Of a stretch of DNA of 64,000 nt, positions 44,093 to 53,585 are shown in pieces. The stretch lies in NCBI RefSeq assembly GCF_004217215.1, contig NZ_SHKP01000005.1, positions 563,501 through 627,500 of the forward strand, read 5' to 3'. The notes under the pieces are model-generated. The model was not told where the DNA came from. It ran no database searches and was given only the letters and a program-made list of their open reading frames with translations. Position 1 is the first letter of the stretch. Every line of letters starts with the position of its first letter. A program made the position numbers and the translations under genes. The stretch is from Rivibacter subsaxonicus (GTDB lineage Bacteria; Pseudomonadota; Gammaproteobacteria; Burkholderiales; Burkholderiaceae_C).

Positions 44093-44572
44093 ATGAGCCA
44101 TTCCGCCAAACGATTCGCCTGGGAAGATTTCGCGCCCGGCAGCGTGCGCGAGTTCGGTGGCCACACGCTGACGCGCGAAGAGATCACGCGCTTCGCTGCC
44201 GAGTTCGATCCCCAGCCCTTTCACCTCGACGAGGAGGCCGCGAAGGCCTCGCTGTTCGGCGGCCTTGCCGCGAGCGGCTGGCACACCTGCGCGCTGGTGA
44301 TGCGCATGATGTGCGACAACTACCTGCTCGACTCGACCAGCCTCGGCTCGCCCGGCATCGACAAGCTGCGCTGGCTTCGGCCGGTCAAGGTCGGCGACAC
44401 GCTGCACGTGCGCATGCACGTGCTCGAGGCGCGGCCGATGGCCAGCAAGCCGCACGTTGGGCTGGTGCTCAGCCAGTGGGAGGTGCTGAACCAGCGCGAC
44501 GAGCCGGTGCTGACGATGGAGGGCTGGGGCATGTTCGGGCGCCGCGACGTGGCGCCGCCGGCAACGCCATGA
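44093..44572 (+). CDS. MaoC-family dehydratase
   Basis: A 159-residue hot-dog protein. The motif EFDPQPFHLDEEAAKAS with an Asp and a His near residues 39-44 and the LFGGLAASGWHTCALVMRMM helix are typical of MaoC-like (R)-specific enoyl-CoA hydratases. The stop overlaps the start of the flavin reductase, so both form one short operon. Enoyl-CoA hydration in an acyl-CoA pathway is the likely role. Confidence 0.88.
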   Translation: MSHSAKRFAWEDFAPGSVREFGGHTLTREEITRFAAEFDPQPFHLDEEAAKASLFGGLAASGWHTCALVMRMMCDNYLLDSTSLGSPGIDKLRWLRPVKVGDTLHVRMHVLEARPMASKPHVGLVLSQWEVLNQRDEPVLTMEGWGMFGRRDVAPPATP

Positions 44573-45084
44573 ACCCGCCCCGGCGCGCGGTCGCGCCGAG
44601 CTTCACGCCGCAGGAGTTCCGCGCCGCGCTCGGCATGTTCGCCACCGGCGTGACGATCGTCACCGCGCGCACCGACGACGGCCGTCGGGTCGGCCTGACC
44701 GCCAACTCCTTCAACTCCGTCTCGCTGGCGCCGCCGCTGGTGCTCTGGAGCCTGGCCAGCGCGGCCGGCTCGATGCCGGCGTTTGCGCGCGGCTCCCACT
44801 ACGCGATCCACATCCTGGCCTCCGACCAGCGCACGCTGGCCGAGCGCTTTGCCAGCAAGGCGGTGGTCGACCGCTTCGGCGGCGTGGCCTGGCGCGAGGG
44901 CGAGCATGGCGTGCCGTTGCTCGACGGCGTGGCAGCGGTCTTCGAGTGCTTCAACCGCAGCCAGTACGAGGAAGGCGACCACGTGATCTTCGTCGGCGAG
45001 GTCGAGCGTTGCCGCATCGACGCGGCTGCCACGCCGCTGATCTTTCACGGCGGACGCTACTTCAGCGAGATGCCGCTGGCATGA
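44569..45084 (+). CDS. Flavin reductase-like FMN-binding protein
   Basis: A 171-residue flavoprotein of the flavin-reductase-like superfamily. It has LGMFATGVTIVTARTDDGRRVGLTANSFNSVSLAPPLVLWSL, with the TANSFxSVSxxPPL flavin-binding segment, and a conserved end HGGRYFSEM. Members supply reduced FMN or FAD to a two-component monooxygenase or act as NAD(P)H:flavin oxidoreductases. No oxygenase partner is adjacent. Starts in a four-base overlap with the MaoC gene. Confidence 0.88.
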   Translation: MNPPRRAVAPSFTPQEFRAALGMFATGVTIVTARTDDGRRVGLTANSFNSVSLAPPLVLWSLASAAGSMPAFARGSHYAIHILASDQRTLAERFASKAVVDRFGGVAWREGEHGVPLLDGVAAVFECFNRSQYEEGDHVIFVGEVERCRIDAAATPLIFHGGRYFSEMPLA

Positions 45085-45085
45085 A

Positions 45086-45112
45086 TGAAAAAGGCCCGCC
45101 GAAGCGGGCCTT
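45086..45112 (-). terminator. Terminator for the PEP-CTERM gene (possibly bidirectional)
   Basis: AAGGCCCGC and GCGGGCCTT pair around a TTCG tetraloop as read leftward. The leftward product ends in a five-T run (AAAAA at 45088-45092 on the plus strand), so it terminates the leftward PEP-CTERM gene. It also lies just after the flavin reductase stop and may serve both strands. Confidence 0.75.
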
Positions 45113-45136
45113 GAATGCTGCCCCGAAGGGCGCCGC

Positions 45137-45751
45137 TCAGGCGCGATCCTTGCGGCGCCTGGCCACGAAACCCACCGCGCCAAGGCCGGCCAGCATCAGC
45201 ACGACGCTGCCAGGCTCCGGTACCGCCGTGACGCTGCTGACGATGTAGTCGGAGTTGTTGCCGTAGCGGCTCTGGCTGAGCGCGGTGAACTGGATCTTGT
45301 CCACCCAAAGCTTGCCGAAGGGGTCGGCGATCTGCCACAGGCCGGCGCCGGGCTGCGCGGCCGGCGACAGGTTCAGGTACGAACCCGGCCCGGACAGCAC
45401 GCCGGTCGTGGTGCCGGTCGCGGTGAAGGTCCACTGCCCGACCTGCTGGCCACCGAGGAAGGCCGTGAACTGCGCCTTCTCGTGCGGGTCGCCGAACTCG
45501 GGGCCGTCATAGAGCACCCCCAGCGAGAAAGCGCTGATGAGCACCGGCCCGGCGAAGGATGCGGTCAGCGTCTCGCCGACATCGATCTCGTCGCCGGTCG
45601 CGCCGCCCTGGACGGCCCAGCCGCTGATGCCCTGCTTGCTGACCCAGGTCGCGGCCCCGGGTGCGCCGGTGTAGGTTTGGGCCGCGGCCAGTCCGCAACC
45701 CATGACCAGGGATGCGGCGGCCACGATGCGAAGAAGTTGTTGTCGAGCCAT
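45137..45751 (-). CDS. PEP-CTERM sorting-domain exported protein
   Basis: A 204-residue surface protein. It has a Sec signal peptide ending LAAAQ, a beta-rich middle and the C-terminal tripartite signal VPEPG, a hydrophobic helix and RRRKDRA. In the family this tail is cleaved by an exosortase (EpsH/XrtA), usually linked to exopolysaccharide or biofilm formation. No exosortase is in this window. GGAGGAG just before the ATG at 45751 fixes the start. Confidence 0.88.
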   Translation of the reverse strand: MARQQLLRIVAAASLVMGCGLAAAQTYTGAPGAATWVSKQGISGWAVQGGATGDEIDVGETLTASFAGPVLISAFSLGVLYDGPEFGDPHEKAQFTAFLGGQQVGQWTFTATGTTTGVLSGPGSYLNLSPAAQPGAGLWQIADPFGKLWVDKIQFTALSQSRYGNNSDYIVSSVTAVPEPGSVVLMLAGLGAVGFVARRRKDRA

Positions 45752-45873
45752 GGCTCCTCCTGTGAATCCAAGCCCCTGTCGAGGCAATGGATCACAGGCT
45801 AGGGATCAGCGATCGGCCGGGCCATCCCCGGACTGGACGCTTCCCCGCGGTCGGGGACGACTTGAATGAGGGG

Positions 45874-47694
45874 TCAGTGCGTGACCGGGCGCTGGCTCTC
45901 GTCGATGTCGACGTACTGCCACCAGTCCAGCCAGAACGGCGGTCGGCGGTAGCCGGTGACCCAGGGGTAGCTCAGGTCGGTCAGGATGCGGTGCACATGC
46001 ACGCGGTACGGCGCGTAGGCGACGAAGAGCTTGGTGGCCTCGTCGAAGAGGGCCTGGCGCTGCGGGCCGTCGGGCAGCTGCTTGAGCTCCTCGTAGACCT
46101 TGTCGAGCGCCGCCAGCCGGAAGCGGGCCAGGTTGCCCTTGCCGCTCGCCGGGCCGTAGATCCGCTCGAGGGTGCTCTGGCCATCCGGCGTGTCGCTCGA
46201 CGACGCGACGCGCCAGATCATGAACTTGCCGTTGCGCACGGCCTTGAGGTTCTCCGGCCATTGCGCGGTCTTGAGCACCGAGCGCAGGCCGAGCGCGTCC
46301 ATGTTCTTCTTCCACAGTTCGTCGAGCTGGCGAGTCTGCTGGTCGGACTGGCTCGCCAGTTCGAGCAGCAAAGGCGCGCCGTCGGGCTGCTCGCGCCAGC
46401 CGTCGCCGTCGCGATCGACATAGCCGTAGACGTCGAGCAGGGCCTTGGCGCGAGCCAGATCGAACTCGCCCATCTCGGTGCGCAGGTCGGCGCGGTAGCC
46501 GGTGGTGCCCGGCGGCACGATCGACTGCGCAGCGATCGCCTGGTCACGCCGGGCGAGCCGGATCTCGCGCGCGATGTCGGTGCCGAGCACCATTGCCCGG
46601 CGCAGCGCCACCTTCTCGGGTGCGTAGCCGCCGACCAGCGGGTTCTCCATGTTGAAGACCGTCAGCGTCACGTCGGCCGCCGGCACGCGGTACTTCTGGA
46701 TGCCGCGCTTCTTCAGGTTGGGCGCCAGCTGCCCGCCGGGCACGGCGAGGTTGGCGAACTCATTGGGCAGGCGCTCCAGGAGGTCGTGCTCGCCGTTCTG
46801 GAACGACAGCCAGCGCGGCTGCGACTCCTCGATCACCGCGATCTCGACCCGGTCGATCATCGGCAACCGACGGCCCCTGAGCCGTGCCAGCAGCGCCTGG
46901 CCCTCGGCGTCCTCGGCACCGGGCTCGGCGTCGTAGAACTCCTCCCTGTAGCCGGGATTGCGCTCGAGCACCATGCGCGAACTGCGCCGCCATTCCTTGA
47001 GCACGAAAGGCCCGGTACCGACCGGGTGTTCCATGATCTTGTCGCCATAGGCCTCGACGACCTCGCGCGCGAGCGCACCGAAGCGGTCGCGGCTGGCCCA
47101 GATGGCGAGGTGGCGCGGGCGCGACTCATGCAGCTTCACGCGCAGCGTGTAGCGGTCGATGGCCTTGAGGCCTTCGACCTCGCGGTCATAGTCGAAGCGC
47201 CCTGTCTTCAGCGCCTCCTCGCGCAGTTCGCGCAGGCCGATGAAGCCCTCGTCGTCGAGCAACTGCTGGTGCGGGCTCTTGAGCTTGGGGTCGAAGATGC
47301 GCTTGATCGAGTAGACGTAGTCCTGCGCCGTCAGCTCGCGCCGCTGGCCCTTGAACGCCGGGTCGTCGGCGAAGTAGATGCCCGGCTTGAGGTGGAAGGT
47401 GAAGCTGCGGAAGTCGTCCGCGATCTCAGGCATCTCGCGTACCGTCAGCGGTCGCAGCTTGTAGGGCCGCGCCAGGTGGTCGTAGGTCAGCAGGGTCTCG
47501 AACACATGCGCGGTCACGATGCGCGAATAGACGTCGCTGATCTGGGCCGGGTCGAAGCCGGTCTCGGCCACCAGAAAGGCGTAGCGCAGCGTCTTCGACG
47601 CGCCCGGCGCCGGCGGCGCGTCGGCCGCCGACACGGCGAGGCTGGTGGCGAGCAGCGCGCCGCCGAGCCATGCGCGCAGACGGCCGGTCTTCAT
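45874..47694 (-). CDS. Oligopeptide-type ABC transporter substrate-binding protein (paralogue 3)
   Basis: A 606-residue SBP_bac_5 periplasmic receptor with a Sec signal peptide ending SAADA. The mature start KTLRYAFLVAETGFDPAQISDVYSRIV and DYVYSIKRIFDPKLKSP are the family marks. It is one of three consecutive paralogues transcribed leftward; its start overlaps the stop of the second one by four bases. Sequence similarity to the second paralogue is high along its whole length. In this family the receptor delivers peptides or similar compounds to the permease pair, here encoded rightward from 51584. It is the last gene of the run. Confidence 0.9.
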   Translation of the reverse strand: MKTGRLRAWLGGALLATSLAVSAADAPPAPGASKTLRYAFLVAETGFDPAQISDVYSRIVTAHVFETLLTYDHLARPYKLRPLTVREMPEIADDFRSFTFHLKPGIYFADDPAFKGQRRELTAQDYVYSIKRIFDPKLKSPHQQLLDDEGFIGLRELREEALKTGRFDYDREVEGLKAIDRYTLRVKLHESRPRHLAIWASRDRFGALAREVVEAYGDKIMEHPVGTGPFVLKEWRRSSRMVLERNPGYREEFYDAEPGAEDAEGQALLARLRGRRLPMIDRVEIAVIEESQPRWLSFQNGEHDLLERLPNEFANLAVPGGQLAPNLKKRGIQKYRVPAADVTLTVFNMENPLVGGYAPEKVALRRAMVLGTDIAREIRLARRDQAIAAQSIVPPGTTGYRADLRTEMGEFDLARAKALLDVYGYVDRDGDGWREQPDGAPLLLELASQSDQQTRQLDELWKKNMDALGLRSVLKTAQWPENLKAVRNGKFMIWRVASSSDTPDGQSTLERIYGPASGKGNLARFRLAALDKVYEELKQLPDGPQRQALFDEATKLFVAYAPYRVHVHRILTDLSYPWVTGYRRPPFWLDWWQYVDIDESQRPVTH

Positions 47695-49517
47695 TGCGCG
47701 GACTTCGCCTGCAGCGCCGGGTCGATGTCGACGTACTGCCACCAGTCCAGCCACACCGGCGGGCGCCGGTAGCCGACCAGCCAGGGGAAGGCCAGGTCGG
47801 TGTAGATGCGGTGCACGCCGAAGCGGTAGGGCGCGTAGGCCACCAGCAGCTTGTTGGCCTCGTCGAAGCCGGCCTGGCGCTCGGGGCCGTCGGGCATCAG
47901 CTTGAGCCGTTCGTAGATCGCGTCGAAGGCCGGCAGCCTGATCCGCGCGAGGTTGCCCTTGCCGACCGAAGGCCCGTAGGCGCGCTCGAGCGCGCTCTGG
48001 CCGTCGGGTCCGGCGGCGCTCGAGCCGACGCGCCAGATCATGAAGTTGCCGGCGCGCGCCGCCTTCAGGTTCTCGGGCCACTGCGCGGTCTTGAGCGTGG
48101 CGCGCAGGCCGAGCGCGTCCATGTTCTTCTTCCACAGCTCGTCGAGCTGGCGGCTCTGCTGGTCGGACTGGGTGTTGAGCATCAGCAGCAGCGGCTTGCC
48201 ATCCGGCAGCTCGCGCCAGCCGTCGCCGTCACGATCGACATAGCCGTAGAGGTCGAGCAGGGCCTTGGCGCGGGCCGGGCTGTACTCGCTGGACTCGGTC
48301 CTGAGCTCGGCCCTGAATCCGCTGGTGCCCGGCGTGTTGATGGCCTGCGCCGGAATGGCCTGGTCGCGCCGGGCCAACCGGATCTCGCGCTGCTGGTCGT
48401 TGCCGAGCACCATCGCGCGGCGCAGCGCGACGCGCTCCGGCGTGTAGCCGCCGACCAGCGGATCGTCCATGTTGAACACGGTCAGCGTGATGTCGGAGCC
48501 GAGCACGCTGAGTTGCTGCACTCCGCGCTTGCGCAGGTTGGGCGCCAGCTTGCCGCCGGGGATCGCCTGGCCGGCGAACTCCTCGGGCAGGCGTTCGAGC
48601 AGGTCCTGTTCCTCGTTGAGAAAGGCGAGCCAGCGCGGCTGGGCCTCTTCGATCACCGAGACCTCGACCCGATCGACCATCGGCAGCCGCCGGCCGCGCA
48701 GGCGCGCCAGCAGCGCCTGGCCTTCGGCATCGTCGGCATTCGGTTCGGCGTCGTAGACCTCGTCGCGGAAGCCGGGATTGCGCTCGAGCACCATGCGCGA
48801 GCTGCGCCGCCACTCCTTGAGCATGAAGGGTCCGGTGCCGACCGGGTGCTCCATGATCTGCTCGCCGTAGGCCTCGACCACTTCGCGCGCTACCGCGCCG
48901 TAGAGGTCGCGCCCGGCCCAGGTGATCAGGTGGCGCGGGCGCGACTCGCGCAGCCGTACCTGCAGCGTGTAGCGGTCGAGCGCCCTGATGCCCTCGACCT
49001 CGCGGTCGTAGTCGAAGGGCTTGCCGCCCTTCAGCGCGGCCTCGCGCAGTTCGCGCAGGCCGATGATGCCCTCGTCCTCGAGGCTGGACTGGGCCGGCGA
49101 CTTGAGCTTGGGGTCGTAGATGCGCTTGATCGAATAGACGTAGTCCTGCGCCACCAGCTCGCGGCGCTGGCCCTTGAAGGCCGGGTCGTCGGCGAAGTAG
49201 ATGCCGGGCCGCAGGCGGAAGGTGAAGCTGCGGAAATCCTCCGAGATCTCCGGCATCTCGCGCGCTGTCGACGGCCGCAGCTTGTAGGGCCGGGCCAGGT
49301 GATCGTAGGCCAGCGGCGTCTCGAAGATGTGGGCGGTGACGATGCGCGAATAGATGTCGCTGATCTGGGCCGGGTCGAAGCCGGTCTCGGCCTTCGGGAA
49401 GGCGTAGCGCAGGGTCCTGGGCGGCTCGGTGCCGGCGACCGGCTGGGCTGCCGACGCGACAAGACTTGCGCTCAGCAGCGCGCCGCCGAGCAGCGCACGC
49501 AGCAGGGCGCCGGTCAT
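47691..49517 (-). CDS. Oligopeptide-type ABC transporter substrate-binding protein (paralogue 2)
   Basis: A 608-residue SBP_bac_5 receptor whose signal peptide ends SAAQP. It shares RTLRYAFPKAETGFDPAQISDIYSRIV, EHPVGTGPFMLKEWRRSSRMVLERNPGFRD and LYGYVDRDGDGWRELPDG with its neighbours. The ATG at 49517 overlaps the stop of the first paralogue (ATGA), and its own stop overlaps the start of the third. The two downstream members resemble each other more than either resembles the first, suggesting a later duplication. Confidence 0.9.
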   Translation of the reverse strand: MTGALLRALLGGALLSASLVASAAQPVAGTEPPRTLRYAFPKAETGFDPAQISDIYSRIVTAHIFETPLAYDHLARPYKLRPSTAREMPEISEDFRSFTFRLRPGIYFADDPAFKGQRRELVAQDYVYSIKRIYDPKLKSPAQSSLEDEGIIGLRELREAALKGGKPFDYDREVEGIRALDRYTLQVRLRESRPRHLITWAGRDLYGAVAREVVEAYGEQIMEHPVGTGPFMLKEWRRSSRMVLERNPGFRDEVYDAEPNADDAEGQALLARLRGRRLPMVDRVEVSVIEEAQPRWLAFLNEEQDLLERLPEEFAGQAIPGGKLAPNLRKRGVQQLSVLGSDITLTVFNMDDPLVGGYTPERVALRRAMVLGNDQQREIRLARRDQAIPAQAINTPGTSGFRAELRTESSEYSPARAKALLDLYGYVDRDGDGWRELPDGKPLLLMLNTQSDQQSRQLDELWKKNMDALGLRATLKTAQWPENLKAARAGNFMIWRVGSSAAGPDGQSALERAYGPSVGKGNLARIRLPAFDAIYERLKLMPDGPERQAGFDEANKLLVAYAPYRFGVHRIYTDLAFPWLVGYRRPPVWLDWWQYVDIDPALQAKSAQ

Positions 49518-51328
49518 TGCACTGCCTTCGACTGCAGCGCCGGATCGACGTCGACGTACTTCCAGAACTCGCGCACGAAGATGTTGCGGTGGTAGCCGAG
49601 CACCCACGGGTGGGCGAGGTCGGTCCAGACCTGATGCACATGGGCCTTGATCGGCATGTAGGCGATCAGCAGCTTGCTTGCCTCGTCCATCGCGGCCTGG
49701 CGCTCGGGGCTGTTGGGCAGCGCCTTCTGGCGGCGATAGGCGGCGTTGAAGGCGTCAAGGTTGAAGCGCGACTTGTTGGCCTGACCCTTGGCGCCGCCGT
49801 CGCCGAGCGCGAGGAAGGTGTCGCCGTCAGGGTCGTTGGCACTCCAGCCCACGCCCCACATCATCAGCTTGCCGGCGGTCGAGGCCTTGAGGTTCTCCGG
49901 CCACTTGGCGATCTTGAACTCCATGCGGATGCCGATCGCATCCATGTTCTTCTTCCACAGCTCGACCAACTGGCGCGACTGGTTGTCGGGCTGCGAGGCG
50001 TACTCGATCAGCAGCGGCTTGCCGTCGGGCTGCTCGCGCCAGCCATCGCCGTCGCGGTCGACGTAGCCGTAGAGGTCGAGCAGTGCCTTGGCGCGGGCCG
50101 GGTCGTACTCGCTCATCTCGCTGCGAAACGCCGGATCGAAGCCCCATGTGCCGGGGGCAATCACGCCCTGCGACTGCGTCGCCTGGCCGCGGCGTGCCAG
50201 GCGGATCTCCTTGTCGACATCGACCGCGAGCGAAATCGCGCGCCGCAGCGCCACCTTGTCGGCGCTATAGCCGCCGACCAGCGGATCCTCCATGTTGAAG
50301 TAGCTGATCGACACGTCGGCACGCGCGTAGCGCACCATCGTGATCGATTGCTTCTTCAGGTTGGGTGCGAGCTGGTTGTTCGGCATCGCGATCGTCGCGA
50401 AGTCGGCTGGCACCTGCTCGATGATGTCGTGCTCGGCATTCAGAAAGGCCAGCCAGCGCGGCTGGTTCTCTTCGATGATGCTGATCTCGACCCGGTCGAT
50501 CATCGGCAGCTTGCGACCCTTGAACCTTGCCTGCGCGGCCTGCGCCAGCGGGTCGCCGGGCGGCGGATCCTCGTCGTAGAACTCGTCGCGGAAGCCCGAG
50601 TTCTTCTCGAGCACGATGCGCGAGGCACGCCGCCACTCGGCCAGACGGAACGGACCGGTGCCGACCGGATGCTCGGTGATCTTGTCGCCGTAGGCCTCGA
50701 CCACCTCGCGCGCCACCGCGCCGGTGAACGAGCCGTCGGACAGCAGCATCGCAAAGCGCGGCCGCGGCTCGGCCAGCTTGAACTGCAGCGTGTAGCGGTC
50801 GAGCGCGCGTACGCCCTCGACCTCGCGGTCGTAGGGGAACGGCTCCTTGCTCTTGAGCACCTCGCGCCGCACTTCCGACAGGCCGAGCAGCTTGGCGTTC
50901 TCGAGCAGGTAGAGGTTGGGGCTCTTCCAGCGCGGGTCGTAGAAGCGCTTGATCGAGTAGACGTAGTCCTGTGCGGTCAGCTCGCGTCGCTGGCCCTTGA
51001 AGGCCGGGTCGTCGGCGAAGTAGGTGCCGGGCTTCAGGCGCACGGTCCAGGTCTTGTAGTCGTCGGCATGCTCGGGCATCGAGGCCGCGGTGTTGGGCCG
51101 CATGCGCGCCGGGCGCGCCAGAAACTCGTACTGGTAGGGCGCCTCGAAGACGTTGACGGCGACGGTGCGCGAGTACAGGTCGCTGATCTGCGCAGGGTCG
51201 AAGCCGGTCTCGGCGACGCGGAACGCGTAGCGCAGCACCTTCTGGGCCGGTGGCGCCGGCGTGGTCTGGGCCGCGGCGCTGCCGATGGCGAGCACAGCTG
51301 CAAGTGGCAGCAGGAAACGGAGTCGCAT
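49514..51328 (-). CDS. Oligopeptide-type ABC transporter substrate-binding protein (paralogue 1)
   Basis: A 604-residue SBP_bac_5 receptor with a signal peptide ending SAAAQ. The mature protein starts VLRYAFRVAETGFDPAQISDLYSRT. It is the promoter-proximal gene of the leftward trio and is divergent from the permease genes across 255 bases. It differs most from its two copies, mainly in YEFLARPARMRPNTAASMPEHADDYK and GDPLAQAAQARFKGRKLPMIDRV. Ligand choice may thus differ between the three receptors. Confidence 0.9.
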   Translation of the reverse strand: MRLRFLLPLAAVLAIGSAAAQTTPAPPAQKVLRYAFRVAETGFDPAQISDLYSRTVAVNVFEAPYQYEFLARPARMRPNTAASMPEHADDYKTWTVRLKPGTYFADDPAFKGQRRELTAQDYVYSIKRFYDPRWKSPNLYLLENAKLLGLSEVRREVLKSKEPFPYDREVEGVRALDRYTLQFKLAEPRPRFAMLLSDGSFTGAVAREVVEAYGDKITEHPVGTGPFRLAEWRRASRIVLEKNSGFRDEFYDEDPPPGDPLAQAAQARFKGRKLPMIDRVEISIIEENQPRWLAFLNAEHDIIEQVPADFATIAMPNNQLAPNLKKQSITMVRYARADVSISYFNMEDPLVGGYSADKVALRRAISLAVDVDKEIRLARRGQATQSQGVIAPGTWGFDPAFRSEMSEYDPARAKALLDLYGYVDRDGDGWREQPDGKPLLIEYASQPDNQSRQLVELWKKNMDAIGIRMEFKIAKWPENLKASTAGKLMMWGVGWSANDPDGDTFLALGDGGAKGQANKSRFNLDAFNAAYRRQKALPNSPERQAAMDEASKLLIAYMPIKAHVHQVWTDLAHPWVLGYHRNIFVREFWKYVDVDPALQSKAVQ

Positions 51329-51442
51329 GATCGTGTCGGGGGGACGGCGCGCGCTTGTGACGCGCGCCGCCACGCAAGCCTGGGAGGCGGGCAGGGATGC
51401 CGCGGGCGCCAGTCTAGCGGCGCCGGCCGGCAGGCGGCACAG

Positions 51443-51476
51443 GGTTTGCTGTAGAGCAGCGACCCTAGCGCAAACC
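51443..51476. promoter_or_regulatory. Inverted repeat between the divergent transport operons
   Basis: GGTTTGC (51443-51449) and GCAAACC (51470-51476) are perfect seven-base inverted arms separated by 20 bases, in the 255-base gap between the receptor run and the permease operon. A two-site operator controlling both sides is possible. No regulator gene is adjacent. Confidence 0.35.
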
Positions 51477-51583
51477 TCGCTCAGGTCGGGCAAATGCCCA
51501 GCGGCGCGACGCCGGACGGCCCCTACACTCGCGCATCCCAAAAGGAGGGGCCGGCAGCGCACGGACCCCGAAAGCCACAGCCC

Positions 51584-52522
51584 ATGACCGCGTATCTCAT
51601 CAGGCGGCTCTGGCAGATGATCCCGACGTTGATCGGCGTGATCCTGCTGGTGTTCCTGCTCTTCAAGTTCTTCGGCGGCGACCCGGCCGAAATCCTCGGC
51701 GGTCTCAATTCGAGCCCCGAACAGATCGAGGCAATCCGCGACCAGCTCGGCCTGAACCAGCCCTGGTGGATTCAGCTCTGGATCTTCGTCAAGCAGATCG
51801 TGACCTTCGACTGGGGTCGCAGCTGGGCCACCAACGAGTCGGTCGCCAACCTGTTCGCGACCCGCCTGCCGGCGACGCTGACGGTGATGACGCCGATCCT
51901 GCTGCTCGAGGTGCTGCTGGCGATCCCCTTCGCGCTGGCCGTCGCCTACGTGCGCGGCTCGCTGACCGATCGCACGATCATGGTGCTGACGACGGTGGCG
52001 CTGTCGATCAGCTTCCTGGTCTACGTGATCGTCGGCCAGTACGTCTTTGCCTTCCGCCTCGGCTGGTTCCCGGTGCAGGGCTGGAGCGACAGCCTCTGGA
52101 CCAACCTCACGCGCTACGCGCCGCTGCCGGTGCTGCTGGCGGTGGCGGTCAGCCTGGCGCCACAGACCCGGCTCTACCGCACCTTCTTCCTCGACGAGAT
52201 CGGCCATGACTACGTGCGCACCGCACGCGCCAAGGGCCTGGGCGAGCGCACCATCATGCTCAAGCATGTGCTGCGCAACGCGCTGATCCCGATCCTCACC
52301 AACGTCGCGGTGCTGCTGCCGGGCATCTTCGTCGGCAGCTTCCTGATCGAGACTTTCTTCTCGATTCCGGGCCTCGGCCGCGAGGTGCTGCTTGCGGTCA
52401 ACCGCAGCGACTATCCGGTGATCCAGGCCGTGACCATCTACCTGGCGGTGATCACGATGCTGATCAACCTGCTGACCGACCTGCTCTACAAGGTCGTCGA
52501 TCCGCGAGTGGTTCTGAAATGA
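51584..52522 (+). CDS. Oligopeptide-type ABC transporter permease (DppB/OppB-like)
   Basis: A 312-residue permease with six hydrophobic helices. It starts MTAYLIRRLWQMIPTLIGVILLVFLLF and has the BPD loop DYVRTARAKGLGERTIMLKHVLRNALIP (EAA motif) where the ATPase docks. The gene overlaps the second permease by four bases. Confidence 0.93.
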   Translation: MTAYLIRRLWQMIPTLIGVILLVFLLFKFFGGDPAEILGGLNSSPEQIEAIRDQLGLNQPWWIQLWIFVKQIVTFDWGRSWATNESVANLFATRLPATLTVMTPILLLEVLLAIPFALAVAYVRGSLTDRTIMVLTTVALSISFLVYVIVGQYVFAFRLGWFPVQGWSDSLWTNLTRYAPLPVLLAVAVSLAPQTRLYRTFFLDEIGHDYVRTARAKGLGERTIMLKHVLRNALIPILTNVAVLLPGIFVGSFLIETFFSIPGLGREVLLAVNRSDYPVIQAVTIYLAVITMLINLLTDLLYKVVDPRVVLK

Positions 52523-53580
52523 GCGCCGTGCTGTCTCCCCTGCCCGCCACGGCGGCCGTCAAGCCGGTGCAGCGCTCCGAGGGCGTCTGGCACGCCGCCT
52601 GGCGCCGCTTCAAGGGTGACCGTGTCGGCATGGCGTCGATGGTCATCGTGTCCGCCTTCCTGCTGCTGATCCTGCTGGCCGCGCTCGGCATCGTCGCCGG
52701 CAACTGGCAGGCCGAGATCGGCGTGCCGAACGCGCCGCCCACCTTCCTCGGGCCGCGCGCGGCCGAGGCGATCGGCGCGATCGAGGCGCCCAAGGGCCCG
52801 TCGGTCGACCTGTCGTCGGTCGACCCGCTGGCGCCCAAGTACGCCGAATGGGCCGAGCGTGCCAAGCAGTACAAGACCAGCGAGGCGCCGCGCGCCGAGA
52901 CCCTGCCCTTCGGTGCCGACCGACTCGGGCGCGACGTGCTGGCCAAGGCGGTCAAGGGCACCGAGATCTCGGTCTTCGTCGGCCTGCTCGCCGCATTGGT
53001 GGCGACCGCGATCGGCACGCTGCTCGGTGCCAACGCCGGCTTCTTCGGCGGCCGCGTCGGCGACCTGCTCGAGTGGGTCTACAACGTCTTCACCTCGGTG
53101 CCGAGCATCCTGCTGATCTTTGCCTTCGCCGCGGTGTTCGGGCGCGGCATCGGCACGGTGGTGATCATCCTCGGCCTGACCGGCTGGACCGGCGTCTACC
53201 GCCTGGTGCGCGCCGAGTTCATGAAGCACACCTCGCGCGAGTACGTGCGCGCCGCCGAGGCGATCGGCGCCGGCAATGCCTCGCGCATGTTCCGCCACAT
53301 CCTGCCGAACGTGAGCCACGTGATCCTGGTCCAGTTGTCGATCCTCACGGTCGCCTTCATCAAGGCCGAGGTGATCCTGTCCTTCCTCGGTCTCGGCGTG
53401 CCGGTCGACCAGGTCAGCTGGGGAACCATGCTGGCCGAGGCCCAGAGCGAGCTGATCCTCGGCCACTGGTGGCAGCTGGTGGCGGCGACCGCCTTCATGG
53501 CGCTGTTCGTCACCGCCTTCTCGCTGATGACCGATGCCTGGCGCGACGCGCTGGATCCCAAGCTGCGCGGCGCGGAGTAA
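52519..53580 (+). CDS. Oligopeptide-type ABC transporter permease (DppC/OppC-like)
   Basis: A 353-residue permease. After the first helix a periplasmic loop of about 80 residues precedes LPFGADRLGRDVLAKAVKGTEIS, the OppC landmark. The EAA loop is EYVRAAEAIGAGNASRMFRHILPNVSHVIL. The loop is longer than in classical DppC and resembles YejE-type permeases. It is followed after five bases by the fused ATPase. Confidence 0.93.
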   Translation: MSAVLSPLPATAAVKPVQRSEGVWHAAWRRFKGDRVGMASMVIVSAFLLLILLAALGIVAGNWQAEIGVPNAPPTFLGPRAAEAIGAIEAPKGPSVDLSSVDPLAPKYAEWAERAKQYKTSEAPRAETLPFGADRLGRDVLAKAVKGTEISVFVGLLAALVATAIGTLLGANAGFFGGRVGDLLEWVYNVFTSVPSILLIFAFAAVFGRGIGTVVIILGLTGWTGVYRLVRAEFMKHTSREYVRAAEAIGAGNASRMFRHILPNVSHVILVQLSILTVAFIKAEVILSFLGLGVPVDQVSWGTMLAEAQSELILGHWWQLVAATAFMALFVTAFSLMTDAWRDALDPKLRGAE

Positions 53581-53585
53581 TCACG

